A program made the translations under genes and the position numbers. Under the pieces are notes generated by a model, which was not told the DNA's origin, ran no database searches, and saw only the letters and a program-made list of their open reading frames with translations. From Polyporus tsugae (lineage: Eukaryota > Basidiomycota > Agaricomycetes > Polyporales > Polyporaceae), in assembly GCA_024305745.1 (NCBI GenBank), contig JAHRBS010000004.1, positions 3,100,001-3,164,000 of the forward strand: a stretch of DNA of 64,000 nucleotides, in the 5' to 3' direction. Below, piece by piece: positions 21,904 through 34,987 of this stretch (position 1 is the stretch's first letter; each line of letters starts with the position of its first letter).

Positions 21904-22381
21904 CCGTACTCTCGCATTCCGTTTCTTCCTGCTTTCCTTGGGGCGGTGAAGTTTCGTAGTTCACGTATTCACCTCTGGCGTCGTGCATTATAAGTACATC
22001 TCCAGGTAGCGTAGTATAGTAGTATAATGTTCCGGCCTTGATCATGAGCGACTTGTTGGTGAGATCAGGGTGAGATAGAAAGACGTCGACTCTTCAATGT
22101 ATTTGGGATCAAGTGGCTAATTAGCAGTGGTTCACAACAAGCGTACTTACTGCGATGCGACGGACATCATGCGTTGATTGTGCGGTTATGATGATGTGTT
22201 GCGACAGGCGTATATACTTCCGCCTATTCCCACGCCCGTTCAGTACGTCTCCAGCGACGGCGCCTGTCCCTTCACCACTGCCACTCGCTCTCAGCTAACA
22301 TTGTCCGTCTTCTCCTTCGTCTGCCTCCCTTGTCTTCGCTCCTACCGTCTAGAGCTCCACTCCTCCCATCTTTCCTCCGCC
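21904..22381. other. Intergenic, SPF30 promoter region
   Basis: About 480 bp; pyrimidine-rich just before the SPF30 ATG (22260-22380), as common in fungal core promoters. No gene seen. Confidence 0.5.
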
Positions 22382-23217
22382 ATGGACAAAGCCGACCTTG
22401 AGACGTACCAAGTCCAGCTCTCGCAAGTCGAACTCGCCCTATCCGCAGACCCAGAGAACGCCGAGCTCATCTCCCTCCGCTCAGAGCTCAAGGAGCTCAT
22501 TGACCTCACACAGGTCGCGCTCGACCAGCAGGAGGCCTCCGCATCGTCCTCGAAGGTCGTAGAAGCATCGAAGAAGGCAGCGGCCGCGGCGGCGTTGGGG
22601 GCGTCCTCCTCGAAGGCACTAGCGGCTGGCGACGAGTGTCTGGCGAAGTACTCCGCGGACGGCCAGTGGTATCCCGCGCGGATCGCGTCCGTGAGCGGGT
22701 CGGCGGACAACCGGCAGTACTCGGTCGTGTTCAAGGTGTACAACAACACGGAGCTGGTGGGCGCGAGCCAGATCAAGCCGCTGCCCTCGAGCCACAACGG
22801 GGGCGGCGCGTCGGGCAGCGGGGGCTCGGCGGGAAGCAAGCGGAAGCTGTCAAAGCAGGAGGAGGAGGAGCGGGAGAAGAAGAAGAAGAAGAACGAGAAG
22901 AAGCTGGAGGTGCGCGCGAGCAAGGCAAAGGAGCAGCAGGAAAAGCAGGTGTCGTGGCAGAAGTTTGCGAAGAAGTCGGAGAAGAAGGGCATCCACATCG
23001 CGGGCGTCGCAGGGAGCAGCATCTTCAAGACTCCGGACAACCCATTAGGACGAGGTGCGCACGCACCGTTCGTTGTTGCCGGTCGTGTGATGAGTGACTA
23101 ACGGGGCTGTTTTGCCCGTCGGACGCAGTTGGTGTCACGGGCAGCGGGAAGGGCATGACGGAGGTCGCACCCCGAATCAAACACAAGTTCGAGCAGGCCG
23201 ACGACCCAAATGCGTAA
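22382..23217 (+). CDS. SPF30: SMN-related splicing factor SPF30
   Basis: Tudor-domain factor (SMNDC1/SPF30) required for assembly of the U4/U6.U5 tri-snRNP into spliceosomes. 253 aa, exons 22382-23054 and 23129-23217. N-terminal helix (LETYQVQLSQVELALSADP, then LRSELKELIDLT), Ala/Ser linker, Tudor domain (AGDECLAKYSADGQWYPARI, YSVVFKVYNNTELVGASQIK), a long Lys/Glu-rich stretch, then the conserved tail VSWQKFAKKSEKKG, SIFKTPDNPLGRVGVTGSGK. Tail motif SIF..D...GKVGV is the SPF30 hallmark. ATG 22382 has an excellent context (ccgccATGg). A U6 gene, its functional partner in splicing, lies 10 kb upstream. Confidence 0.93.
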
Positions 23218-25712
23218 ATGTTCCGCCGGTGAGTAGTATGCGTGCCATGCACTGTATCGCGACTGAAGTACTGATATATGCCATAGATTGTACTGTATAT
23301 GCTGTATTTTTGCGTGGACTAGTCCCTCTCTTTGACCCTCTCCTACCTAGTCCCGCGGGTTGCCAAGATGTGGATGCGCTCATTCGTCGCTGAAGACCCC
23401 GCCGTCAGTCATAAGCATGAGGTGGTGCACTATCAAGCTACGGCGTTTGCTTTATCTCCTTTTAGCGCGCACGATGAGTCTTACGGTGGTTGCTTTGATT
23501 CCCCTAAGCGCAGATACAGCCTTGGACGCAATGGGAGTATCGGCTTTGCAGGACGCTGCTCGCTCCGCTGCGTTTGTCCGTACGGAGTATTCTCATTCGT
23601 GCCGAGTATGTTCTGATAAAGAGCACATGTCAGACACGCTTCTGGTGGAATGTGCGTGCGCGCGATGACGTGCGTGCATGTACATGTGCGGACATCCGTT
23701 CACCAGAGTTGTATATTACGTACGTTTAGTCGACATATTGAATACATTTCTCACCTCCCATGCGTTTGGTATAGGTTCTGTGCAGGCTGTCAATCCGACT
23801 TCTTTGTTGAGGCGCTGAATCGGGGAATGCTACTGGCTGCCGTGCCGCACGTAATAGACGTTGCGCGCCAGTATCAGGTACGTCGGATCCCGAATTACCG
23901 GAACGGGTTCAGCGGCTGAGAGAAAACGGGCAGCGTCGATCGACACGGACGCGCCGCTGTGGCTGAGGGAGTTCACCATCGTGTTCAACCCGCACGAAGA
24001 GCCCGCCGCGGAGATATGTGCCGGAGGGAAGCTCCTTTGTTCAATGATCGAAAGGTTCGTGTGCATGCTCGTCAGCTTGATTGCATGAAATTCTTCGCAT
24101 CCTCGTCGCAGCTTCCATGCGTTGCGTTATCGTGGGCGAGAAACAGCGTGCGTTCCCCCCCCCCCCCCCATAACCTGCGCCGCAACCCTGCGATGTTAAT
24201 GACGGGCTCCTTCCAACACTTGCAGGTCCCCAATGTCCAGCTCGCCCTAGTACGGATGCGCCTGTGACATACGGCACCCTCGACTTCCGCTGGCGGACAC
24301 AGACCGAATGGCGGATATGTTGTGGTTACCCAAGTATGTCTCGGGCCGGACCAACTATGGACCAACAGCCAGGCATCGATCTCGGCCCATTGGGGGACAT
24401 TGACAGATCTGGAGATCTTCTTCGGCCGCAGATATGGCTTGACCTGCCACGAAATCTCATTCATAGAACAAATCTGGGAAGACTCTGTGAGCAGGAGGCT
24501 CGATCGGCGGATGAGGGAGCGGGAGCGAAAGAGATCTGGTGTGTTTTTATTCCCTTTTTCGAAGACGCCGACGCCGGATTCCGGGGTCTTCACGATCTCC
24601 GCAGCTCTGGGGGGGGAGGGTGCCAGCGGGTGTACGCCAGACGATCGTTCTCGAGCACTTTCTCCCCGTCCTGATCATCTCTCTCTTCACAGCAGTCCTC
24701 TCGCCCACAAGTTCGTCTGCCCCACCGTTGCCTTTTCCGTTTGTCCCCCGCTGCTCGTCGATTTTCAGCTGATAGTTCGCACCCACCAACTGGATACTTC
24801 ACCCCCCTAGGCCTTCCCTAATTCAATTCATTCCGCAGTGTTCTCAAAGTCCGCTCGACCAATCCCCCAAATCCCTCACCTCCGAGATATCCGAGTGGCA
24901 CGTCAACTCAAATTCAAGGACAACAGGATGACGAGTGGTCGCTTTCTCGGAATGGCAAAGCACAAGCCTCAGCCACATGTGCCTTAGCCTCCATTGGGAC
25001 TAGTCATGCACAGTGTCGTTGCAGTAACGGAGTCTGAGCGTCCTCATCACAAATTTGAGTATATTGGTGCGCCAATTCGGTAACCTCATTCCTGCTTCGC
25101 CCTCCGCTACCTTCCGGCTCCCAGTCCCTCCCTTCTTGCAACCCGCGAGGCACGCACGCACCACGTTGCAACGTCGCACTCCCGCGAACGTTAACGGCGT
25201 TAACGCGGGGAGGAGAGAGGTTTGGCGTCATGCTCGGGAGTTGCCTGGGGCTCCGAGCTTCCCTGCAGCCTTCCGGCAGCAGTTGTCGACGAGACGAACG
25301 TTCACAATCGGCCGCGCTCAGGCAATATGCCTCCAGTCATCCGTCCGCAAGCCCACCATGGGCCGTGGGGGGATCTCGCACTTCGCCGGGGCATGTTGTT
25401 GTCGGAATTCGGTAGGATGTAGTTAACGTAGTGTTCAGATTCCGCGCAATCTCATTCATTGACCGTCACGCGTCAGCCGGCAGCTGAGCTGAACCTCCTG
25501 TCGATCGTCGCCGCTGGTTTCTGAGCAGAAGTCTGGGAAGACGGGGAGCTTCCGTCAGTCTGGCGCAACATCGCAAGAACGAGTAACGCCGTGCCCGGAG
25601 CGCAAACGTTAACGCCAGCTTACATCACAGTCTACCGTACAATGCATTCTAGATAGATAGCATGCTCGCATGTTACACCCTAATTAACTCCGACTTCAGC
25701 CTCATTCCCCGC
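23218..25712. other. 2.5-kb stretch between two convergent genes
   Basis: SPF30 and RIO2 converge here, so no promoter is needed for either, yet 2.5 kb separates them. It contains protein-like segments (23.78-24.54 kb), a run of 15 C at 24155-24169, and four GTTAAC palindromes between 25.19 and 25.61 kb. Right half (24.6-25.7 kb) shows nothing else I can support. Confidence 0.5.
23776..24540 (+). pseudogene. Unrecognised multi-exon locus or decayed gene
   Basis: Four plus-strand segments look like protein and are separated by intron-like gaps: about 23776-23877 (SDFFVEALNRGMLLAAVPHV, donor gtacgt), 23919-24054 (APLWLREFTIVFNPHEEPAA, donor gttcgt), 24226-24333 (VTYGTLDFRWRTQTEWRICC, donor gtatgt) and 24371-24540 (HWGTLTDLEIFFGRRYGL, ISFIEQIWEDSVSRRLDRRM). 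I could not join all of them in one frame: the gap holding the 15-C run and the gap after 24333 do not keep phase with any GT..AG choice I tried. It is either a real gene with unusual splicing, one with sequence error in the homopolymer, or a pseudogene. I do not recognise the family. No start or stop can be assigned. Confidence 0.35.
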
Positions 25713-27944
<2,232 letters not shown>

Positions 27945-28385
27945 GGTGGACCGGTTTGACGAGAAGAGAGGGTAAACTCGTGCAAAAATCAACTGGGCCT
28001 ATAACCGGGACGTTAGGTTTCCTGTGAGCCTATTTCATGACCATCAAACATATGCATGCCAACGTAAAGCAATATACCATACCGTTGAGTGGGGAAGTGT
28101 CCCGCCCTTGAAGGTAGTGGAAAAGTCGCAGAAGGTCATGTGATTGAAAACCTCCCATTCATCTATCGGCGCTCCTCGGTCCGAGCACCGAATGTTCTGG
28201 CCAGTGGTGGCGGTCGAACGACGACTCAACACCTTCTGTTTGTCTTTGAGTTTCGTTACAGTCGTTGATAGCCTGCACGCAAAACGACGAAGCAAAGAAG
28301 CGCTGTGTCAGAAATCTTTCGCTCCCCCGGGAAACGGAGTCGCTAATAAGACTCGCACCCACACAAAAAAACCCCGGATATCGAT
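27945..28385. other. Bidirectional promoter region RIO2/NAA40
   Basis: 441 bp between divergent starts; short frames on both strands are not protein-like. No specific element assigned. Confidence 0.5.
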
Positions 28386-29321
28386 ATGAAGACATCTAGG
28401 CGTGTCCGGGCTGCTAACAAGGTGCGACAATCCTCGGTAAAAGGTAACCCAGACCTACTGACATGGCTGTAGGCATCCCTTGACAAGATCTCGTCTGTGG
28501 CGGACACACAGGAGCCGGTGACTATCAGCGGGACGGAGTAAGTGATACATTCATTTCGACCAATTATTATTTGAGACCTGGCTCATTCACATCCTCTATA
28601 GGTTCTTACTCCGTGTAGAACGGGGTTCAGGGCTGTCTTCCAGTGACCAAGACGCCATCTGGAACCTATGGGAAACCAATATGCGCGCAATGTAGGGTGC
28701 AGCATCGAGGTCTAGTTAGCGGTCATTGACCTCTTGCTTGATTTCAGGGCTGAGCCATCTTCGTTCGGGTGGGATCCCCCAGAGAAGAAGGAAGAACTCT
28801 TCCACGAGAACTCCAGATATATCCTGATGCTGCATAGCGACGGTACGCCGCCGGGGGAGGAGACAGGCTTGCGGATGGTGGCATTTACGCACTTCCGCTT
28901 CGAATTTGACCAGGACGAAGAGTTGGTCTACTGGTGGGCAGCTGCCTGATGCTCTGTCGTGACCTTCGCTTACAATGATTGGGCAGCTACGAGCTGCAAG
29001 TTGCAGATGGCTTCAGATATCGCGGGCTAGGCCGCTTGCTTGTCGACAAACTGGTCACGATCGGCAAGTACTGGCAGATGGAAAAGATCTTATTGACTGT
29101 CCTTAAGGGTAAGCTTTCCGTGCCCTGTTCAGTACTTTGATCTGAACCGCATGGTAGGGAATAAATCGGCTCGCCAAATGTATTCTAAAATAGGGTAGGT
29201 AAATTTTATGGTCCTCATATCGCGCCGCTGAAGCAGTTCAGACATCAGGTTTGTCGTGGATCCTACTTCGCCGGATGAGGATCCTGGTGTTGATTATGAG
29301 ATTCTCTGCAAGACATTGTAG
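28386..29321 (+). CDS. NAA40: N-alpha-acetyltransferase 40 (NatD)
   Basis: GNAT enzyme that acetylates the N-termini of histones H2A and H4. 202 aa, seven exons: 28386-28421, 28473-28537, 28602-28691, 28748-28933, 28987-29108, 29158-29194, 29249-29321. Visible: IWNLWETNMRAM, GWDPPEKKEELFHENSRYIL, VAFTHFRFEFDQDEELVYCY (acceptor-side strands), the acetyl-CoA P-loop FRYRGLGRLLVDKL, then KILLTVLKGNKSARQMYSKI and DPTSPDEDPGVDYEILCKT, which match NatD and not the generic GNATs. A basic N-terminus (MKTSRRVRAANK) could be a nuclear signal. All joins keep frame. Confidence 0.94.
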
Positions 29322-29544
29322 CATACGCCTATTACACTAGTTTATACCCATACCATTAAAGTCGTCTGCGAATGACTTTGCTCCGTGGAGGTCCGCTTCC
29401 AACTCGTCTGGCAACCAGAGGAATGTCCAGGGATGGAAACCCTAACCACTTGGTGACTCGGATGGTTAGGCGCCCGTAGGCAACGGTCGCTTGGATTCGG
29501 ATGAATCTGAGTTTAACACGGACTCACCACCACGCCTTTCATCC

Positions 29545-30005
29545 ATGCCTTCGCCGTCATCACTACGAGCACTCCAGCGGCGGGCATGCTCAGCCCGAAA
29601 TCTGCCTAGGTGCCGGAGGTATGCGTCCCATGGGCACGGTCCCCAATTCAACGAGCCTACTGGCTACCTCTTCTCTGAGAAGGTACGAAACTCAATTGTG
29701 CTTGTCTTGCCTTTGAAGCTGACATCCTGCCTTCTCTTGCAATTTCATTGTTGATTTGAAGCCACTTGCCCCGGGCCAGAAGCGCAAGAAGGAGTCTTGG
29801 GAGCACGCTTGGTATATTGGGATGTATGGCACCATGGGGCTCGCAGCAGTCTTGCTGTACTACAAGCCGGACACCAGGTGCGTAACGTCCTATGGTCTCT
29901 TCCCGATCCATTCTAACCATCCCCGCCGTCAATAGCATCCAGTCCTGGGCGTTGAAGGAGGCCAAGGCTCGTATGGAAGCGCGTGACGAGAAGCCTGAAC
30001 TCTAG
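29545..30005 (+). CDS. Complex I ESSS subunit (NDUFB11 family)
   Basis: Accessory subunit of mitochondrial NADH:ubiquinone oxidoreductase. 107 aa, exons 29545-29682, 29762-29877, 29936-30005. The N-terminus (MPSPSSLRALQRRACSARN) is Arg/Ser-rich and free of acids, as in a mitochondrial presequence. The mature part carries GPQFNEPTGYLFSEKPL, GQKRKKESWEHAWYIGMYGT and a single membrane span around MGLAAVLLYYKPDTS, then QSWALKEAKARMEARDE. This is the ESSS family pattern. The frame is open a little upstream without another ATG, so 29545 is the start. Confidence 0.9.
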
Positions 30006-30309
30006 ACGTCTCATGTTGTCACTCGTTGCATCGCATGCATGTTCCAATTTAACCCCATCCTCTCGCAACTTGCACGATCACAAACTGTGGCCACGGCGGA
30101 CAGCGGATGTTGGAATTCAGTCATTACTTGCGTTGAAGCACGCATACTAAGGTCGTCTAGTCAAGTACGCATATTGTCCCTGGTCCCCGGTCCCCCGTCC
30201 ATGCCATGGCAGCGTTGAAGCCAACCAACCCAACTCCTCAATGTTCATGAAGCTCGCTACCTAGTCCTGCTTTCTTATCCTCTGCGCCAGGCGACCCAAA
30301 CTCCCGACT

Positions 30310-31090
30310 TCAGTGATCCGAATCACAGTGCTTTTGGTACTCTTCTTCTGTCATGAGCTCCTCGAGCTGCGGGATATGGTGCTCAATAGGTGCACATACG
30401 ACGGGCCCCGTGTTTACGTACCTCCTTAGGGTCCGAGAGCTTGACCTTACACAGCCAGCCTGGGCGGAGGCTTGTCAGTGTCGTCCACAAGACAGAGGGG
30501 GGTGGACGAGATAAGGCGTACCCTTCTCCTCGGGAGACTTGTTCAACAAACCGGGCTGGTCATTGAGAGTCGTGTTGATCTCCTCGACCTTTCCAGACAC
30601 AGGCGCGAACTATATAGTCCTTGCGTCAAAAGGCCGTCGCGTAGACGTAATGACCCTGCACTCACGATGTCCGACGCCGCCTTCACACTCTCCACCGCAC
30701 CAATTTGGTCTGCATGAATCGTGGTTTGTCACTGGAGGATCGCAATACATGTGCATATTCGAGACTTACCACCCTGAACAATGTCAGAGCCCTCTTGGGG
30801 GAGCTCGACATACACCACATCCCCGAGACTTTTTTGGGCGTAGTCCGTAATAGACACGGTACCAAGTTGAGTTTGGTCGTCATAAACGACTGCCTCGTGG
30901 TCCTCCGTGTACCTCTTCGCTGGGGACACGTCAGGACTTAGGCATTCATGCACGGACAGAACGGTTTGAACCCACTGATAAGGGTGCGGACGAACGCGGT
31001 CGGACGCACGCCGCGCGCCGCAGGGGTTGTGCGTGCGGCACGCAGAGCGTACGAACTGGAACGGGAAGCCTGGCGGATAGCAGAGAACAT
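30310..31090 (-). CDS. GCV3: Glycine cleavage system H protein, mitochondrial
   Basis: Lipoyl carrier that shuttles the aminomethyl group in the glycine decarboxylase complex. 163 aa, six exons: 31090-30976, 30919-30770, 30709-30666, 30609-30522, 30459-30422, 30366-30310. Presequence MFSAIRQASRSSSYALRAAR is mitochondrial in type. The core has TKRYTEDHEAVVYDD, VSITDYAQKSLGDVVYVELP, and the lipoylation motif GAVESVKAASDIF (lysine of ESVKA), followed by PVSGKVEEINTTLNDQPGLL, GWLCKVKL and LEELMTEEEYQKHC. Length matches the family. Tail-to-tail with the complex I gene, 304 bp apart. Confidence 0.95.
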
Positions 31091-31526
31091 TTTAGCACTA
31101 GTACTAGTCTGTAAGCAAGCTGAACGCTGGAAAGCACAGGCAAGGAAAGAAAAACAGGCGAGGGGCGGCGAAGCAAGGAATGGGGGGGTAGACGCAGGGA
31201 GACGGGGCTCCGTTCGCCAAGTCTCGGACTACGACTATCGCGCTTCCCTCTTATGGTTGGGCCGTTACGTCAAGTTTGTGCAAGGCTACGCACACAGACC
31301 GCACGCACAGACTCAGAAGACATCCATGCAAGCGTATGGAATTGCACTAGCATCTATGCGATAAACATGCGTGGGTAAGGTACAATGGTTACGATGAAGG
31401 TCGAGTGTGCGAGCTCGAGGTCTCCTTTTGCGATGAGTGGGGAGTACGATATTACAAGCACAAGCATTAAAGACGGGGCTATATATGACGATGACAATGC
31501 AAGTAGATGGATACTCTCCCCTAGAC
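31091..31526. other. GCV3 promoter region
   Basis: 436 bp upstream of GCV3 and downstream of the mitochondrial EF-Tu stop, both on the minus strand. No element recognised. Confidence 0.45.
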
Positions 31527-33355
31527 TCATGCAGTCTCAAGGATTTTGGTGATAATACCCGTGCCGATGGTCTTGCCACCCTCCCGAAGTGTGAACCTGA
31601 ATCAAGGGATTGGTTCAAGCATCACGAACAACACACGTTGACACTTACCGAGAACCGACCTCGCCTGCAACATCGTGGTGCAATGTGCAAACCATCTCAA
31701 CGTTGTCACCCGGCATGACCATCTTCTCCTCAGCATCAGCGATGCCCTCAGGCCACGACAACCGCGTGCTAATGTCGGCAGTACGGAGGAAGAGCTGGGG
31801 CGTGTAGTTGGCCATGAAAGGCGTGTAACGACCACCCTCGTCCTTCGTGAGGACGTAAATCTGAGCCTGGAACTGCTTCACGGCCTTGATCGAGCCTGGG
31901 GCAACAATGACATGACCACGCTTGATCTGCTCGCGCTTGATGCCACGGAGCAAGGCGCCCATATTGTCTCCAGCTTCACCGCGGTCAAGCTCCTTGTGAA
32001 ACGCCTCTGTTCTCTATTCAGCAACTCTCGTTGCTTTTGGAACGCGCGTGCATGACGTACCGATACCAGTCAAAACCGACTTGATCTTAGTACCGAAGCC
32101 GATGATCTCAACTTCGTCACCCTTATTGCAAACACCGCGCTCCACCTAATCCCATGGTGAGCGGTGACGTTAGGAAGGAGTGCCGAAGATACCTACACGA
32201 CCAGTGGCGACGGTACCACGACCAGAGATGGAGAAGACATCTTCGACAGGGAGGAGGAAAGGCTTGTCAAGATCACCTGAACCGATGTTAGGACTCTCTC
32301 ACCACGGAGACGCATTCAAGCGACTTACGAGGGGGAATTTCAAGCCAATGGTCGCAGGCCTTGATAAGCTCGTGGATCTTCTCTGCACCAATGGAAGGGT
32401 CGCGACCGTCGAGGGCAGCAAGAGCAGAACCCATGATAATAGGAGTGTTTTCGCCGTCAAAGTTGTACGTCGAGAGGAGGTCACGCATCTCCATGTCGAC
32501 AAGCTCGAGCATCTCCGGGTCGGCGATCATATCGACCTTGTTGATGAAGACAACGAGCTTCTTGATGCCGACCTGGCGAGCGAGCAGCAAGTGCTCACGA
32601 GTCTGAGGCATTTGACCGTCGGTGGCAGAGACGACAATGATAGCACCGTCCATTTGCGCGGCACCGGTGATCATGTTCTTGATGTCTACGGGGGAAGATG
32701 TCTGAGGACGCACAGTTCCAAGTCGGAGTCAAGACTCACAATCGGCGTGTCCGGGACAGTCAATGTGGCCGTAATGACGGGTTTCACTCTCATACTCGAC
32801 GTGTGCCGAGTTGATGGTGATACCACGGGCCTTCTCCTCAGGAGCCTTGTCGATTTGTGCGTAGTCGGTGAAGCTCGCGCCACCCGTCTCGGAGAGAACC
32901 TTGGTGATAGCGGCGGTCAGTGTGGTCTTGCCATGGTCGACGTGGCCTTGGGAGAGTGGAGATTAGTTGTTGGCTGCAATCTATTTTGCACGAAACCAAT
33001 TGACTACATCTACATACCAATGGTACCAATGTTCAAGTGAGGCTTCGCACGCGAGAACTTCGTCGAGGCAGGATCAGCGTACCCGCGAGTGAAAACTGGG
33101 TCGTGTCAGCGTCATCAATTGATTACATGTTTTCATACGATATGAACGTACTCAAGCTTCGCCCGACCGGCCTGCAGAGTGACTGGGCAGGAGTTTGGTA
33201 CCTGCCTGAAGTCCTTGCACAGGTGGACAGAGATTGCGTCGCTGTGACGCGTCAGCACAAGGCGCATAAAGATGAAACGACATTCATTACCCACCACGCG
33301 AGCTGAGGAGACGGCGGCCAATGACCCTGGTGGCGGGGAGCTGAGCCTTGAACAT
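31527..33355 (-). CDS. TUF1: Mitochondrial elongation factor Tu
   Basis: GTPase that delivers aminoacyl-tRNA to mitochondrial ribosomes. 461 aa, nine exons: 33355-33295, 33241-33152, 33095-33018, 32946-32740, 32685-32329, 32276-32197, 32145-32061, 32006-31649, 31596-31527. The first two exons encode a Ser/Arg-rich presequence ending before [14 protein letters not shown]. Then [20 protein letters not shown] (P-loop), [16 protein letters not shown] (switch I), [10 protein letters not shown] (G3), VFINKVDMI (G4) and [11 protein letters not shown] (G5), plus domain 2/3 motifs [31 protein letters not shown] and [15 protein letters not shown]. Joins of the short presequence exons were chosen by frame and are the least certain. 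Divergent from PEX14 across 206 bp. Confidence 0.95.
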
Positions 33356-33561
33356 GATGGCGAGGAGAGGGAGCACAGACGCGAGTGACGCTGCTAGCGC
33401 ACCAACCCAAAATTCGTGACCGGTCGCTTCGGAGGTGCGGCACGGCTCCTTCCGGCCACCATAGACGCCCACTGACGCGAGGGCTACTCTGCAGTTACCG
33501 GCGCGCACTGAGGTCTTTCGTCCACTCTGCTCGTATTTGGCTCATCTCGTCCTTTGCAACC

Positions 33562-34687
33562 ATGGCCACACAAGATAGACAAGAGCTCATACGCAATGCG
33601 GTCTCGTTCCTTTCCGACCCCAAGGTGCGTAATTGCATCATTAATGCAGGGTATAAGCCGAGTTAAACGTGGTTATTAGGCCCAAGCTGCCTCCCTCGCC
33701 CAGCGCGTTCAGTTCCTCGAGGCCAAAGGGTTGACTGGTCCGGAGATTGACGAAGCTATGAGGCAAGCCGGAGCCAATCAAACCGCTCCACCACAAGCAT
33801 ACGGCCCAAGTGCGTATGCTCCCGCCTATGGACCCATGCCATATAACCCCGTTCAACCGCCGCCATATCAATGGGACTGGCGGGACTACTTTGTGAGTGG
33901 ATATGCATGCATTTTTTCTTTGATACTAATTGTACCTTTTCTAGATTACTGCTGTTGTGTCTGGTGCGATTGCATATGGTGCAGCAGCGCTGTTTCGAGT
34001 GAGTACAGACGTTACAGGGACTACTGTCAACTGGTAACACAATCGTCTTAGAAATACGTCTCTCCGCACCTCAAACCTCCTTCAGCGACTGCATACGAGC
34101 AGGACAAGGATGCCATGGCTGCCCAATTTGACGCTGCCGAGGCTCTCTTGAAGGAAATTCAGACTGAGACCGCCGCAGTCCGGACTGCCGTGGAGGAACA
34201 AACCGAGAAAGTTGAAAAGGTCACTCAAGAAGTGGAGGGTGTGGTGAAGGATATGCGGGACGGCGAGGCAAGGACAAGAGATGAGATCCGGGAGATCCGT
34301 GAAGAGGTTAACAACGTGCGCGAGATGCTGCCGAAGGTGAGCTGTCGTCTCTTCGTACGCGCCCTTATCTCCACTGACACATCCCTAAAGATGATTGAGA
34401 AGAACAAGGAGAGCCATAACCAATCTCTCGCGGAACTGCAGCAAGAGCTGAGATCGTTGAAAGCGCTTCTCCTCAGCCGTGGTCCAGGCATATCTACAGG
34501 ACCATCAACACCTATTCTCCCTGGGAAACCGTCAATACCCGCGTGGCAATTGGCTGGTGGATCGACAACGCAGAGTGTCTCGACGCCTTCCACACCGCCC
34601 CCAGGACTACCCAACAACCCCCCTGCTTCCTCTGTTGTCAATGGCAAGGGAAAGGACGCAGCCGTTGCGGAATCCGAGACTCCATGA
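33562..34687 (+). CDS. PEX14: Peroxisomal membrane protein PEX14
   Basis: Docking component of the peroxisomal matrix-import machinery, binding PEX5 and PEX13. 303 aa, exons 33562-33624, 33680-33892, 33945-33998, 34052-34336, 34391-34687. The N-terminal PEX5-binding helices are clear: RQELIRNAVSFLSDPK, SLAQRVQFLEAKGLTGPEID, EAMRQAG. A Tyr/Pro/Ala-rich linker (PPQAYGPSAYAPAYGP) leads to WDWRDYFITAVVSGAIAYGA (membrane segment), KYVSPHLKPPS, then a coiled coil (about residues 125-215) and a Pro/Ser/Thr-rich tail. Start ATG has ideal context (gcaaccATGg). Confidence 0.95.
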
Positions 34688-34987
34688 GCCTCCATGACCT
34701 GTAATATACGTGTATTGTACGCATGTGATCCATTTGGAACTATTGGGACATTAACGTTGAGTGCCGCGAGTGCTGATACACGCGTTACTGTACTTACTCG
34801 ACGGCGCGCACAAAACGCAAGATAAGCGCTCGTATGGGTCGAGCGGCTACTACATGTCGAGCTACTATCAAACAACTGTACTCCTCTATACCCCACTCCC
34901 ACCTTCCCTTGAACGTCGCAGACGCCTCCAACCGAAGCCTTCACGCTCTTCAACCGAACCTTTTACGCTCTCCATCGAAGGCTACAT

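Noticed and set aside
22342..23040. 232-aa minus-strand frame opposite SPF30
   Set aside because: Antisense of a Lys/Glu-rich coding exon; the Phe/Ser runs are a mirror of AAG/GAG codons.
24072..24593. 173-aa minus-strand frame
   Set aside because: It runs through the C15 homopolymer as a glycine stretch and has no protein-like pattern; the plus strand reads better.
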